Below, piece by piece: positions 16,872 to 25,879 of a stretch of 63,999 nucleotides of DNA. The DNA comes from Pseudomonas sp. (GTDB lineage: Bacteria; Pseudomonadota; Gammaproteobacteria; Pseudomonadales; Pseudomonadaceae): the NCBI RefSeq assembly GCF_030684895.1, contig NZ_JAUXXP010000014.1, forward strand, positions 1-63,999. The letters are read 5' to 3'. Positions within the stretch are counted from its first letter, which is position 1, and each line of letters begins with the position of its first letter. The position numbers and the translations under genes are program-made. Under the pieces are notes generated by a model, which was given only the letters and a program-made list of their open reading frames with translations, had not been told where the DNA came from and made no database searches.

Positions 16872-18575
16872 TTAGTCCTTGGTCACGCGGTTGACTTCTT
16901 CAAGGCTGGTCACGCCCTGCATGGCCTTGAGTAAGGCCGAAGTGCGCAAATCATTAAAGCCGTCTCTGCGCATCTGGATGGAAATATCAATGGAGTTGCC
17001 TTCCTCCATAATAATCCGTTGCAGGGCAGGCGTGTTTTTAACCACTTCATAAATACCGACACGGCCTTTGTAGCCACCATTACAATTTTCGCAGCCAGCC
17101 GGCCCATAAATCTTGAATTTGCCGATCTGATCCTCCGGAAAGCCTTCCTCAAGCAAGGCCTCTTTGGGAATTTGCACTTCTTTTTTGCAGCTATTGCACA
17201 GCTTGCGCGCCAGGCGCTGGGCGATAATCAGGTTGACCGAGGTGGCGATGTTAAATGACGGCACGCCCATATTGCGCAGGCGAGTAAGGGTCTCCGCCGC
17301 GCTATTGGTATGCAGGGTCGACATCACCATATGACCGGTTTGTGCCGCCTTTACCGCGATGGATGCGGTGTCCAGATCGCGGATCTCGCCGACCATGATG
17401 ATATCCGGGTCCTGACGCAGGAAGGATTTCAGGGCTGCGGTGAAGTCCATGCCTTGCTTAGGGTTGACGTTGACCTGGTTGATGCCCTCTAGGTTTATTT
17501 CCACAGGGTCTTCGGCAGTTGAGATATTCACATCCACGGTGTTGAGGATGTTTAGGCCGGTATACAGCGAAACGGTTTTGCCAGAACCCGTAGGGCCGGT
17601 CACCAGAATCATGCCTTGCGGTTGCTTGAGTGCAGCCATGTACAGGTCTTTTTGCGACTCTTCATAACCGAGTGCGTCGATACCCATCTGCGCGCTGGCC
17701 GAATCGAGAATCCGCATCACGATCTTCTCACCCCACAGGGTCGGGCAAGTGCTCACGCGAAAATCAATCGATTTAGTCTTGGAAATGCGCATTTTGATCC
17801 GCCCATCCTGGGGCTTGCGGCGTTCGGAAATATCCAGCCCAGCCATCACTTTTAAGCGTGCAGAAATACGCGGTGCTAACTGGATCGGTGGGCGAGCGAT
17901 TTCCTGCAGGATGCCGTCAGTACGAAAGCGCACCCGGTAGGTCTTCTCGTAAGGTTCGAAGTGCAGGTCGGAGGAGCCCATCTTGATCGCATCCAGCAGC
18001 ATCTTGTTGACGAAGCGCACCACGGGCGCATCGTCTGCGGCATTGCCTTCGCCGCTGTCTTTGCCATCATCGTTGACGGCCTCAACATCCAGGCCGTCGA
18101 GGTCTACATCGGCTAAATCGGTCATGCCGCTGTTGACGCTTTCAAAAAATTTCTCGATGGCTTCTCCGAGCTTGTCATCCTCGACCAAAATGGCCTCGGT
18201 ATTAAGCCCGGTGCTGAACTGGATATCGGTAACTGATTGGTGGTTGGTGGGGTCGGATACCGCGAGAAATAGCTTATTGCCGCGTCGCCATAGCGGTAAT
18301 ACGCGGTTTTGGCGTACCAGTTTTTCGCTGACCAGGTCCTTGGGTTGGCTGTCTCTATCGATGCTGTTCAGGTCGATAAAGGGCACGCCAAACTGTTCGC
18401 TGGCCAGTTCGGCCAGCGCCCGGCTTTTTACCAGTTTGCTCTGTACTAGATAGGTCACCAGCGACAGCTTATTGCGCTGGGCCTGTTGTTGAGCCTGTTG
18501 AGCGGTCTTTTCATCCAGTAGTTCAGCCAGCACCATCTGCTTGGCCAGGCCGGTTAGGGCAACGTGATCGTTCAT
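16872..18575 (-). CDS. pilB: Type IV pilus extension ATPase PilB
   Basis: The hexameric GspE-family motor that drives pilus polymerisation. The MshEN-type N-terminal domains (two, about residues 1-150) are followed by the ATPase core with Walker A GPTGSGKTVSLY (Lys about 333), the Walker B/Asp-box region IMVGEIRD, and a tetracysteine zinc site CNSCKKE...CENCNGG. MshEN domains of PilB relatives can bind c-di-GMP. The start is ATG 18575 (MNDHVALTGL), by analogy with P. aeruginosa PilB; an ATG four codons earlier is less likely. It is divergent from the pilin genes. Confidence 0.96.
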   Translation of the reverse strand: MNDHVALTGLAKQMVLAELLDEKTAQQAQQQAQRNKLSLVTYLVQSKLVKSRALAELASEQFGVPFIDLNSIDRDSQPKDLVSEKLVRQNRVLPLWRRGNKLFLAVSDPTNHQSVTDIQFSTGLNTEAILVEDDKLGEAIEKFFESVNSGMTDLADVDLDGLDVEAVNDDGKDSGEGNAADDAPVVRFVNKMLLDAIKMGSSDLHFEPYEKTYRVRFRTDGILQEIARPPIQLAPRISARLKVMAGLDISERRKPQDGRIKMRISKTKSIDFRVSTCPTLWGEKIVMRILDSASAQMGIDALGYEESQKDLYMAALKQPQGMILVTGPTGSGKTVSLYTGLNILNTVDVNISTAEDPVEINLEGINQVNVNPKQGMDFTAALKSFLRQDPDIIMVGEIRDLDTASIAVKAAQTGHMVMSTLHTNSAAETLTRLRNMGVPSFNIATSVNLIIAQRLARKLCNSCKKEVQIPKEALLEEGFPEDQIGKFKIYGPAGCENCNGGYKGRVGIYEVVKNTPALQRIIMEEGNSIDISIQMRRDGFNDLRTSALLKAMQGVTSLEEVNRVTKD

Positions 18576-18733
18576 TGCAGGCTCCATAACAATGCCTGCG
18601 TTATAGCTTAGTTGCTTCTTGCTGCCAAATGCCTGAGGCGAGGGTGACGAAAAATGGCAGTTAGTGTCCCGCTCAGTTTTTTGTGTGTCTTCAATGGATT
18701 GTGCTGCGCTTGGTAATGCGGGTCTTTAAAGGT

Positions 18734-18749
18734 TGGCACGCTGCCTGCA
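18734..18749 (+). promoter_or_regulatory. Sigma-54 promoter of the first pilin gene
   Basis: TGGCACG-CTGC-CTGCA has the invariant GG (18735-18736) and GC (18747-18748) exactly ten bases apart, matching the RpoN consensus TGGCACG-N4-TTGCA with one change. pilA transcription depends on RpoN and PilR in P. aeruginosa, so the site is expected here. The start codon follows about 50 bp later. Confidence 0.85.
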
Positions 18750-18799
18750 TTGACGTGCTTAGGTCGTTGGGCCTGAACACATTCTGGAGAAACTGAACT

Positions 18800-19120
18800 A
18801 TGAAAGCTCAAAAAGGTTTTACCCTGATCGAACTGATGATCGTTGTTGCTATCATCGGTATTCTGGCCGCTATCGCGTTACCGGCTTACCAGAACTACAC
18901 CAAGTCGGCAGCAGAAAAGGCTTGCCTGGGTGAAGCTAAGGCGCAAGCCAGCGCTACTCTGGTCTGGACCTCCAATGGCAGCGTTGCTCTCGAAGAGCCT
19001 GTGGCCAAGAACGTTGCCTGCACCGGTCTTACAAGTTCGTTGCCAATGACTGGCACTCCGAGGACCCCAGGCGCTGCTACCACCACTTGTGATGCAAGCG
19101 CTTCCTGTAAGATAAACTGA
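18800..19120 (+). CDS. pilA: Type IV major pilin PilA (PilAI-like)
   Basis: A class IVa prepilin of 106 aa. It has the short leader MKAQKG, cleaved before [13 protein letters not shown], with Glu5 of the mature protein present, then the hydrophobic N-terminal helix. The mature part is short (about 100 aa against about 145 for the P. aeruginosa PAK pilin). Four cysteines occur (in EKACLGE, VACTGL and near the C-terminus [10 protein letters not shown]), which suggests two disulphides. A sigma-54 promoter lies upstream and an intrinsic terminator downstream. A second, related pilin gene follows. It is the only one of the two with a recognised promoter, so it is the likely main subunit. Confidence 0.93.
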   Translation: MKAQKGFTLIELMIVVAIIGILAAIALPAYQNYTKSAAEKACLGEAKAQASATLVWTSNGSVALEEPVAKNVACTGLTSSLPMTGTPRTPGAATTTCDASASCKIN

Positions 19121-19214
19121 TAAGTATCGCGGTATGGCAGATTGATTAATTAAGGTGGAATTGCCGCAGGTGCTTCCACCGATTATCGCCAGTATCTGAC
19201 TACTGTATGCCAGT

Positions 19215-19247
19215 AAAAATGCCTCGCGTTACGCGGGGCATTTTTTT
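19215..19247 (+). terminator. Terminator between the two pilin genes
   Basis: AAAATGCCTCGCG / CGCGGGGCATTTTTTT around TTA, with a T-run of seven. It would end most transcripts of the first pilin gene before the second one. Confidence 0.9.
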
Positions 19248-19288
19248 ACTGGCGGCGTTAATGGGTTTTCTGCTTTAGGGAGATTCAC

Positions 19289-19633
19289 ATGCGGGCTCAC
19301 ATGTACAAAGGTTTTACCCTGATCGAGTTGATGATTGTCGTCGCAATCATTGGAATCTTGGCTGCCATCGCCATTCCTGCATATCAGGACTACACCATTA
19401 AGTCGGCAAATCGTGCCTGTCTGAGTGAGGCGAAGAGTTATGCTGGTGACGCTTTGGTGCGACTGAATAACTCTGAAACTCCCGCAGTAGCGGTCAGTGG
19501 TGCTTGTTCGGCCTATAACGGTGTCGGCGCTACTTTGACCATGATGGGCTCATTCACGGCCACTCCTCGAGAGCCCGGTGCTGGAACAGTTACATGTAAC
19601 TTGGCCATAGGCGGTGTCTGTACCCACAACTAA
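19289..19633 (+). CDS. Second type IV pilin (PilAII-like)
   Basis: A 114-aa prepilin with leader MRAHMYKG, cleaved before [16 protein letters not shown] 19289 has AGGGAG at a good distance; an internal ATG (MYKG) is possible but has none. The helix is almost identical to that of the first pilin; the globular part differs but keeps four cysteines in equivalent places ([23 protein letters not shown]) and the [12 protein letters not shown] tail motif. P. stutzeri has such a pair, where PilAI builds pili and is needed for transformation and PilAII lowers it. The same roles are inferred here by arrangement only. Confidence 0.88.
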   Translation: MRAHMYKGFTLIELMIVVAIIGILAAIAIPAYQDYTIKSANRACLSEAKSYAGDALVRLNNSETPAVAVSGACSAYNGVGATLTMMGSFTATPREPGAGTVTCNLAIGGVCTHN

Positions 19634-19707
19634 CGCTTTAATAGTGGTGTGGGGTGAGTCTCAGGCCCCTGCCAGGGGCTTCCACCGTTTGCTGCGCGCT
19701 CCCTTGT

Positions 19708-20556
19708 TCAGAGGCTGAGGCGCATCGATAAATCTACTGCCTTTATATCCTTGGTCAAAGCGCCAATCGACACATAGTCCACGCCTGTCTCGGCAATCCC
19801 TTGTAAGGTACTTTCGTTCACCCCGCCCGAGGCTTCCAATTTTGCCTGGCATTGCGTGAGGGCTACGGCCTCGCGCATTTCATCCAAATTCAGCTCATCA
19901 AGCATGATGATGTCGGCCCCGGCGTCCAGTGCCTCGCGCAGCTCCTCCAAACTCTCTACTTCAACTTCCACCGGCTTGCCGGGGGCGATCTTGTGTGCGG
20001 CCGCTACGGCTTGGGAAATGCCACCGCAGGCAGCGATATGGTTTTCTTTTATAAGGAAGGCGTCATATAGGCCGACACGGTGGTTGTGGCAGCCGCCTTG
20101 GGTCACGGCGTATTTCTGCGCGAGGCGTAGGCCGGGTAGGGTTTTGCGGGTGTCGAGCAGTTTGACGTCGGTGCCTTGTACCAGGTCGGCATAGTGCTGG
20201 CAGCGGGTGGCTACGGCGGAGAGTGTTTGCAGGAAATTCAGGGCGCTGCGCTCGCCGCTGAGCAGGGCGCGAGCGGGGCCCTCAAGTTCAAACAAGACTT
20301 GGTTAGCCTCGGCGCGTTGGCCGTCCTGGATATGCCAGTGCACGGCGACCCGTGGGTCGAGTTGGCGAAATACCGCATCGACCCAGGCCGTGCCGCAGAT
20401 GACTGCTGACTCGCGGGTGATAACCTTGGCATGCGCCAAGCGCTCGGCTGGGATCAGTTGGGCGGTGATGTCGCCGCTGCCGATATCCTCTGCCAGTGCG
20501 CGGCGCACGTTGGCCTCGATTTCGGTGGCGAGGTCGGCGAGGATAAGGTTAGGCAT
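19708..20556 (-). CDS. nadC: Nicotinate-nucleotide pyrophosphorylase (carboxylating) NadC
   Basis: Quinolinate phosphoribosyltransferase of de novo NAD synthesis, which converts quinolinate and PRPP to nicotinate mononucleotide and CO2. The 282-aa protein shows the family signatures [39 protein letters not shown] and the C-terminal [10 protein letters not shown]...[11 protein letters not shown]. It is convergent with the second pilin gene, with about 75 bp between them and a GCCCCTGCCAGGGGC hairpin in that gap. The gene position between pilA and a DUF1631 gene matches P. aeruginosa. Confidence 0.96.
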   Translation of the reverse strand: MPNLILADLATEIEANVRRALAEDIGSGDITAQLIPAERLAHAKVITRESAVICGTAWVDAVFRQLDPRVAVHWHIQDGQRAEANQVLFELEGPARALLSGERSALNFLQTLSAVATRCQHYADLVQGTDVKLLDTRKTLPGLRLAQKYAVTQGGCHNHRVGLYDAFLIKENHIAACGGISQAVAAAHKIAPGKPVEVEVESLEELREALDAGADIIMLDELNLDEMREAVALTQCQAKLEASGGVNESTLQGIAETGVDYVSIGALTKDIKAVDLSMRLSL

Positions 20557-20780
20557 AATGGGCTCCAGTCAGCAGAATGCGCCGATTATAGGGATTGATG
20601 GGGGTTTGCGCAGTGTTTGCGGCTGTTCTCTGGCGGCGGTGGGGCTATGCTGATGGAGGTTCTTCGTTAGCTGTGTGCGGCCGCTACGCATAGCGTGTTG
20701 CGTTGGTCGTGTGCAGGTAACCGTTGGGAAGCTGTGGCGCTGCATCTGTGACGCGGGTCATGTCTGGAAGAAAAGTCAGC

Positions 20781-20808
20781 TTGGTATGTGCGCGCACATC
20801 CCTATAAT
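20781..20808 (+). promoter_or_regulatory. Sigma-70 promoter candidate for the second DUF1631 gene
   Basis: TTGGTA (20781-20786), a 16-bp spacer and a perfect TATAAT (20803-20808). The rest of the 364-bp gap between the divergent nadC and DUF1631 genes shows no gene. The spacer contains the palindrome GTGCGCGCAC, a possible operator. The predicted leader before ATG 20921 is about 105 nt. Confidence 0.65.
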
Positions 20809-20920
20809 GGCTTTACTTTTTAGAATTGTTGACGCCAGGCCTTTGACGTTACGGATGACGCTCAGTTGATCGCTGTGCAGATCGGTTAGCCCAAGAGGGG
20901 CAGTCTGCAGGAGACTCGCA

Positions 20921-23227
20921 ATGAAGACTGATGCGAATGTGGTTCACCTGAGCAAGGTGGGCCCTGAGCAATCGCCCACCTCGCCGGTAGGAAGACTGCC
21001 TGTGGCGCTGACAAATGTGCGTGACAAAGCGGCGCAACAGCTGAAAAAGGCGTTGCAGGCGCTGTTCGACAATGCGGACGATACGCTGTTCGAGATGGCC
21101 GACCGTGCCACCAGCAATGCCGAGCAGAATGCCTTCTTCGAGGCGATGCGCGATCTGCGCTTGAAGCGTAAAAATATCGAGCGCGGCTTTTTGCAGAAGG
21201 TCTTCGAGGCCTTCGCCACCCTGAATCAATATGAAATCGGCAAGCCTGCGCCCTTGGATGCGGTGTCGTTTGACACTCTGTCGCTAGTGCAAAACGACGC
21301 GCTAGAAGAGTCGGTGGCGCTGGATTCGATGGTTGCCAAGGTCATGAGCCGAGATGCCACTGCCCTTGGTCACCTGACTACGCGCTTCAACGCCATGGTC
21401 AGCAAGAAGCTGGATGACAAGATCAACCCAGTCGGTCCTGCCAGCCTTTGCGAATTCTTCCTCGATGCTTGCAGCAACCTGGGCGTCGAGATCCGGGTCA
21501 AGCTGATTATCCTCAAGCTGTTCGAGAAGTACGTACTCAGCGATCTCGATCAGTTGTATGCCGAAGCCAACCAAGCATTGATCGCTGCCGGTGTATTGCC
21601 GGAACTCAAATCCGCTCCTGCGCGGCGGAATCCTTCGCGCGCCAGTGCATCGGCTGGTGGTGCGCGTCAGGACGCATCGCCGGAACTCTCGGCTGAATTT
21701 GCCGATGAGGGCGTGCAGGAAGTCTTCGGCGCGCTGCAGGAGCTGCTTTCCCAAGCGCGTGGCTCGGTGATTCCGCGGCGCAATCGCCCGGCCGATGCGA
21801 TGCCGATCTCCAGTAATGACTTGATGCGCCTGCTCTCGCATATGCAGCAGCGTGCGCCCGCACAGGTGAGTGACGATTTTGATCTGCGTGAGCAGCTAGA
21901 AGGCCTGCTAACCCGTGCCAGTGCCAAAGCCGGCAAGGCGCGGGTGGTCGGTGAGGTTGATGAGGACGTCATCAACCTGGTGTCGATGCTGTTTGAATTT
22001 ATTCTTGACGACCGCACCTTGCCGGATTCGCTCAAGGCGCTGATTGGCCGTCTGCAGATCCCGATGTTGAAAGTGGCGGTGATTGACAAGACCTTCTTCA
22101 GCCGTGGCAGTCACCCAGCCCGCCGTTTGCTCAATGAAATTGCCTCTGCCGCCCTGGGTTGGGGTGAACAGGACGATGCGCAGCGCGACAGCCTGTATCA
22201 GAAGATCGAGCAGGTGGTGCAACGTCTGCTCAATGACTTTGTCGATGACCCGGTGATCTTCTCCGAGCTGCTGGCAGAGTTCCTGGCTTTTACTGGTGAC
22301 GAGCGGCGCCGCAGTGAGCTGCTTGAGCAGCGTACCCGTGATGCCGAAGAAGGCAGTGCCAAGGCGGCATTGGCACGGCGTGAAGTTGAGCAGGCGTTGA
22401 ATGAACGTTTGCTCGGCAAGACCCTGCCAGAAGTGGTTGTGCGTCTGCTGCAGGAAGCCTGGAGCAAGGTGCTGATGCTGACCTGCCTGAAGCACGGCGT
22501 TGAGTCGGCTGAGTGGCAGGCGGCGCTGGCGACCATGGATGATTTGGTCTGGAGTGTTGAACTGCACGAAGAGCCGGAAGCGCGCATGCGTTTGCTGGAG
22601 ATGGTGCCAGGGTTGCTCAAAGCGCTGCGTGAAGGCATGGCTGGTGCAGCATTTGATCCGTTCTCCACCGGTGAGTTCTTCAGCCAGTTGGAAGCCTTGC
22701 ATGTGCAGGCGTTCCAGCGCTTCAAGCGCAGCCTGCCGGAAGAAAATCCGCAGGATGATGTGCCTGCACTAGATGATGAACAGCGTGCGGCGTTGATCGA
22801 GGCGGGGATCGACTTGCCACTGCTGGAGCTGCCTGCAGCAGACGCGGTTGAAGAGCCGGCGATGGTCGAGGTGGTCGAAGAGATCATTCTGCTGGCCCCG
22901 GGCGAGCTGCGTGCCGCAGAGCCGGAAGCCAGCTTGCCGGACGACGATGAGTCGCTGCTGCAGGTCGATAACCTGCGAGTCGGTAGCTGGGTCGAGTTTC
23001 AGGAAGATGAAGAACACAAGCTGCGTTGCAAGTTGGCGGCGGTGATCAAGCCAACCGGCAAGTACATCTTCGTTAACCGTACCGGCATGAAAGTGCTGGA
23101 AAAGACTCGTATGGGGCTGGCCGTGGAGTTTCGTCGCAGTGCGATTCGCCTGCTTGATGATGCGCTGCTGTTTGACCGGGCACTGGAGTCGGTGATCGGT
23201 AACCTGCGCAAGCTTAAGGGCGCCTGA
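20921..23227 (+). CDS. DUF1631 family protein (paralogue 2)
   Basis: A 768-aa member of the family already seen at 6.4 kb, colinear with it along most of its length. Shared blocks are the DADDTLFEMAD-type segment near residue 50, NPVGPASLCEFFLDAC, the VINLVSMLFEFILDD segment and the C-terminal GSWVEFQEDEEHKLRCKL...YIFVNRTGMKV barrel-like block. It is an abundant-looking soluble helical protein whose function I do not know. This copy sits between nadC and ampD, the position of the P. aeruginosa orthologue, so it is probably the ancestral one and the 6.4-kb copy the duplicate. ATG 20921 follows CTGCAGGAGACTCGCA, a good ribosome-binding site. Confidence 0.88.
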   Translation: MKTDANVVHLSKVGPEQSPTSPVGRLPVALTNVRDKAAQQLKKALQALFDNADDTLFEMADRATSNAEQNAFFEAMRDLRLKRKNIERGFLQKVFEAFATLNQYEIGKPAPLDAVSFDTLSLVQNDALEESVALDSMVAKVMSRDATALGHLTTRFNAMVSKKLDDKINPVGPASLCEFFLDACSNLGVEIRVKLIILKLFEKYVLSDLDQLYAEANQALIAAGVLPELKSAPARRNPSRASASAGGARQDASPELSAEFADEGVQEVFGALQELLSQARGSVIPRRNRPADAMPISSNDLMRLLSHMQQRAPAQVSDDFDLREQLEGLLTRASAKAGKARVVGEVDEDVINLVSMLFEFILDDRTLPDSLKALIGRLQIPMLKVAVIDKTFFSRGSHPARRLLNEIASAALGWGEQDDAQRDSLYQKIEQVVQRLLNDFVDDPVIFSELLAEFLAFTGDERRRSELLEQRTRDAEEGSAKAALARREVEQALNERLLGKTLPEVVVRLLQEAWSKVLMLTCLKHGVESAEWQAALATMDDLVWSVELHEEPEARMRLLEMVPGLLKALREGMAGAAFDPFSTGEFFSQLEALHVQAFQRFKRSLPEENPQDDVPALDDEQRAALIEAGIDLPLLELPAADAVEEPAMVEVVEEIILLAPGELRAAEPEASLPDDDESLLQVDNLRVGSWVEFQEDEEHKLRCKLAAVIKPTGKYIFVNRTGMKVLEKTRMGLAVEFRRSAIRLLDDALLFDRALESVIGNLRKLKGA

Positions 23228-23254
23228 TCGTCTGTAATTGATGCGTCACCACAG

Positions 23255-23285
23255 CGCCGCCGGGGTAATCCCAGGCGGCGTTTTT
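23255..23285 (+). terminator. Terminator of the second DUF1631 gene
   Basis: CGCCGCC (23255-23261) pairs with GGCGGCG (23274-23280), an inner GGG/CCC pairs too, and TTTTT follows. It lies 28 bp past the stop codon. Confidence 0.87.
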
Positions 23286-23367
23286 GCATCTGCGTGTTTG
23301 CTCGGGCATTCGCCCTTGGCCTTGAGCAAGTGCTGCACTAGAGTGGTGGCTCGTTCAAGGAGCTTTT

Positions 23368-23931
23368 ATGCAGCTGGACCCTTCCAGTGGCTGGTGCGAT
23401 GGCATCCAGCGCTGCCCATCGCCGAACTTCAATCAGCGGCCGCTGGGCGAAGTTTCTTTGTTGGTAATCCATAACATCAGCCTGCCGCCTGGGCAGTTTG
23501 GCACGGGTAAGGTGCAGGCGTTCTTTCAGAACCGACTGGACGCTAATGAGCATCCCTATTTCGCCAGTATCGCCAGCCTGCAGGTGTCCGCGCATTTTTT
23601 TATCGAGCGTGATGGTGCCGTCACGCAGTTCGTCTCCTGCAATGAGCGCGCCTGGCATGCCGGGGTGTCGCGGTTTGCCGAGCGGGAAAACTGTAATGAT
23701 TTTTCCTTAGGTATCGAGCTTGAAGGCACGGATGATCTGCCATTCACGGCAGCGCAGTATGCGGCGCTGATTGAGCTGATCCGGGAGCTGCAGGTGGCGT
23801 ACCCGGCGATTACCCTGGAGCGCATCTGTGGCCATAGCGATATCGCGCCAGGTCGCAAGACCGACCCCGGCCCGGCATTCGATTGGCAGCGTGTGCGCGT
23901 GGCATTGCAGCAAGACAAGGAGCTGACATGA
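23368..23931 (+). CDS. ampD: 1,6-anhydro-N-acetylmuramyl-L-alanine amidase AmpD
   Basis: The cytoplasmic zinc amidase of muropeptide recycling. It removes the stem peptide from anhydroMurNAc-peptides and so keeps AmpR-dependent beta-lactamase genes off. The 187-aa protein has the zinc-ligand motifs: an early His in LVIHNISLPPGQFG, and GHSDIAPGRKTDPGP with His and Asp near residue 155. HFFIERDGAVTQFV and ERAWHAGVSRF are further family blocks. Its TGA overlaps the ATG of ampE, so the two are coupled. Confidence 0.95.
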   Translation: MQLDPSSGWCDGIQRCPSPNFNQRPLGEVSLLVIHNISLPPGQFGTGKVQAFFQNRLDANEHPYFASIASLQVSAHFFIERDGAVTQFVSCNERAWHAGVSRFAERENCNDFSLGIELEGTDDLPFTAAQYAALIELIRELQVAYPAITLERICGHSDIAPGRKTDPGPAFDWQRVRVALQQDKELT

Positions 23932-24764
23932 ATTTTCTGGTGCTACTGCTGGTGCTGTGGGTCGAGAAGTTCTCGTCCTGGCGTAAGCCCATTCAACACG
24001 ATGGCCCGTGGCTGCGCTTGCTGGCTGCGACTGAGAGCAGGCCGCAGTGGGCTGAGCGGCCCTGGCTGGCGTTGGCGTTGCTGGTACTGCTGCCGCTTTT
24101 GGCGCTGGGGCTGATTCTGCTGGTGCTGGAGCCTGTAGCCTATGGTTGGCTGGCGTTGCCGGTGCATTTGTTGGTGGTGATTTACAGCCTGGGGCGCGGG
24201 GATTTGTTGGCGGCGCTTGGGCCGTTTCGCGACAGCTGGCGCCGTGAAGATGCCGAGGCGGCGTATCTGGTCGCGCGGCGTGATCTGGCGCTGGAGGCGG
24301 ATGAAGAGGGTGAGTTGCTCCAGCGCGTGCAGGGTCATCTGGTGTGGCAGGCCTACCAGAGCTTCTTTGCGGTGATCTTTTGGTATGCGTTGCTGGGGCC
24401 ATTGGCGGCGCTGGCGTATCGGCTCGTTGCTCTGGCCAGCGAGCATGCCACTGTGCCGGCCTTACGTGAGGCTGCCGTGCAGGTGCGTCATGGCTTCGAC
24501 TGGTTGCCGGTGCGTGTACTGGCCGCCAGTTTTGCCTTGGTCGGCAACTTTGCCGGTGTCAGTCGGACCTTGCTGCATGAGCTACTCAGCTGGGATATCA
24601 GCGCGGCGCAGTTGGTGATCATTACTGCGCGGGCTGCTGGCGAGACGCCAGAACCGGTGATTGGTGAGGTCGGTGTCAGCAGCCTAGACGGGCTTTGGCA
24701 GCTGTTGGTTCGTGCAGCGGTGTTCTGGTACGCGGTGTTCGCCGTCTGGACCTTGGTTATCTAA
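23928..24764 (+). CDS. ampE: Regulatory signalling modulator protein AmpE
   Basis: A 278-aa inner-membrane protein of the CobD/AmpE group, with the conserved start MNFLVLLLVLWVEKFSSWR and about four hydrophobic spans (including LALALLVLLPLLALGLILLVL at about 50-70 and the C-terminus). AmpE is encoded with AmpD in the ampDE operon and is thought to be a sensory or transport partner, but its activity is not established. The start ATG 23928 overlaps the ampD stop (ATGA). It is convergent with the ROK kinase gene, with only 2 bp between the two stops. Confidence 0.93.
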   Translation: MNFLVLLLVLWVEKFSSWRKPIQHDGPWLRLLAATESRPQWAERPWLALALLVLLPLLALGLILLVLEPVAYGWLALPVHLLVVIYSLGRGDLLAALGPFRDSWRREDAEAAYLVARRDLALEADEEGELLQRVQGHLVWQAYQSFFAVIFWYALLGPLAALAYRLVALASEHATVPALREAAVQVRHGFDWLPVRVLAASFALVGNFAGVSRTLLHELLSWDISAAQLVIITARAAGETPEPVIGEVGVSSLDGLWQLLVRAAVFWYAVFAVWTLVI

Positions 24765-24766
24765 GG

Positions 24767-25660
24767 TTATTCATTCCACAGCCATGCCGCGCCACGTACA
24801 CCGCTTGAGTCGCCGTGGCGGGCCTGCAACAGGCGTGTGTTGACCTGATCAGAAAACACATAGCGCGGCAGCAGTGGCATTACCTGGGCGTAGAGCGCGG
24901 TGCTGTTGGACATGCCGCCGCCCAGTACGATCACATGCGGGTCAAGCAGGTTGATCACCGACGCCAGGCCGCGTGCCAGTTGGTCGCAATAGCGGTCAAC
25001 GGCGTGTTGCGCGTCGGCATCGCCAGCCTCTGCGGCGCTCACCAGGGCGCTTGCGTCCAGGCCAAGATTGCTACGTGCCGCCCAGCCAGGGCCGCTGAGA
25101 AAGGTCTCGATGCAATCATCCAGGCCGCAATAACAGCGTCGGCTTGGCCCATCTTCACTGCGCCGCCAGGGCAGCGGATTGTGCCCCCATTCGCCGGCAA
25201 TGGCATTTGGACCACTAAGCAATCGCTGGCGCACGACCAGGCCGCCGCCAACGCCGGTACCCAGGATGACGCCGAAAACACTTATGGCATCTTCGCCTGC
25301 GCCATCGCAGGCTTCTGAAAGGGCAAAGCAGTCGGCGTCATTGGCCAGGCGCACTGGGCGCTGCAAGCGCTGCTCAAGGTCGGCCTGCAGATCCTCGCCG
25401 ATCAGGCACTGCGAGTTGGCATTCTTGATCCGTCCATGGTCAGGGGAGCGCGTGCCGGGGATGCCGACACCGACGCTGCCGCGGCTGCTCAGTTCGCGCT
25501 CGCAATCTTCAACTAAGCTGGCAATCAGGGCGACGGTTTTCCGGTAATCGCCCTGCGGCGTTGGGACGCGGCGGCGCAAGACTTGCTGGCCGTTTTGCAG
25601 GGCGATTATTTCGACTTTGCTGCCACCCAGATCAATGCCGAGCTTCAGTGGTGTGCGCAT
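24767..25660 (-). CDS. ROK family sugar kinase (fructokinase/glucokinase-like)
   Basis: A 297-aa ROK-family kinase. The ATP-binding phosphate-1 motif LGIDLGGSKVEI is at the N-terminus; GVGIPGT, NDADCFALSEA (with the catalytic Asp) and GTGVGGGLV follow. The zinc-binding motif CYCGLDDCIETFLSGPG is typical of the group containing Mak fructokinase and NagK. The substrate sugar cannot be told from sequence. Of two adjacent ATGs (25663 and 25660) the second is chosen, as AAGG sits six bases before it. The promoter region is shared with the chemoreceptor gene and contains a Vfr/CRP-type site 70 bp away. Confidence 0.9.
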   Translation of the reverse strand: MRTPLKLGIDLGGSKVEIIALQNGQQVLRRRVPTPQGDYRKTVALIASLVEDCERELSSRGSVGVGIPGTRSPDHGRIKNANSQCLIGEDLQADLEQRLQRPVRLANDADCFALSEACDGAGEDAISVFGVILGTGVGGGLVVRQRLLSGPNAIAGEWGHNPLPWRRSEDGPSRRCYCGLDDCIETFLSGPGWAARSNLGLDASALVSAAEAGDADAQHAVDRYCDQLARGLASVINLLDPHVIVLGGGMSNSTALYAQVMPLLPRYVFSDQVNTRLLQARHGDSSGVRGAAWLWNE

Positions 25661-25729
25661 CATTAACCTTAAGTTACAGAGGTTGGGGTCGATAAGAGGT
25701 ATACATGGCGCCATGCTCGACCGTTATTT

Positions 25730-25745
25730 TGTGACATTGATCACA
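25730..25745. promoter_or_regulatory. Vfr/CRP-type binding site
   Basis: TGTGACATTGATCACA matches TGTGA-N6-TCACA exactly. The extended 21-mer around it agrees with the published P. aeruginosa Vfr consensus at all but two defined positions. It lies between the divergent ROK kinase and chemoreceptor genes, 70 bp from the first and 135 bp from the second start, and could act on either. Confidence 0.75.
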
Positions 25746-25879
25746 TTAATCTGCCCGTATTTACCCCGTTGATGCAAATGCCACAGGTCGAGCAGCAAGG
25801 GACATACACGCCGCCGTTTGAGATTCTGCACGGCCGTTTTGTAACCTTACACAACAATAAATAGAACTGGAGACGTCCT

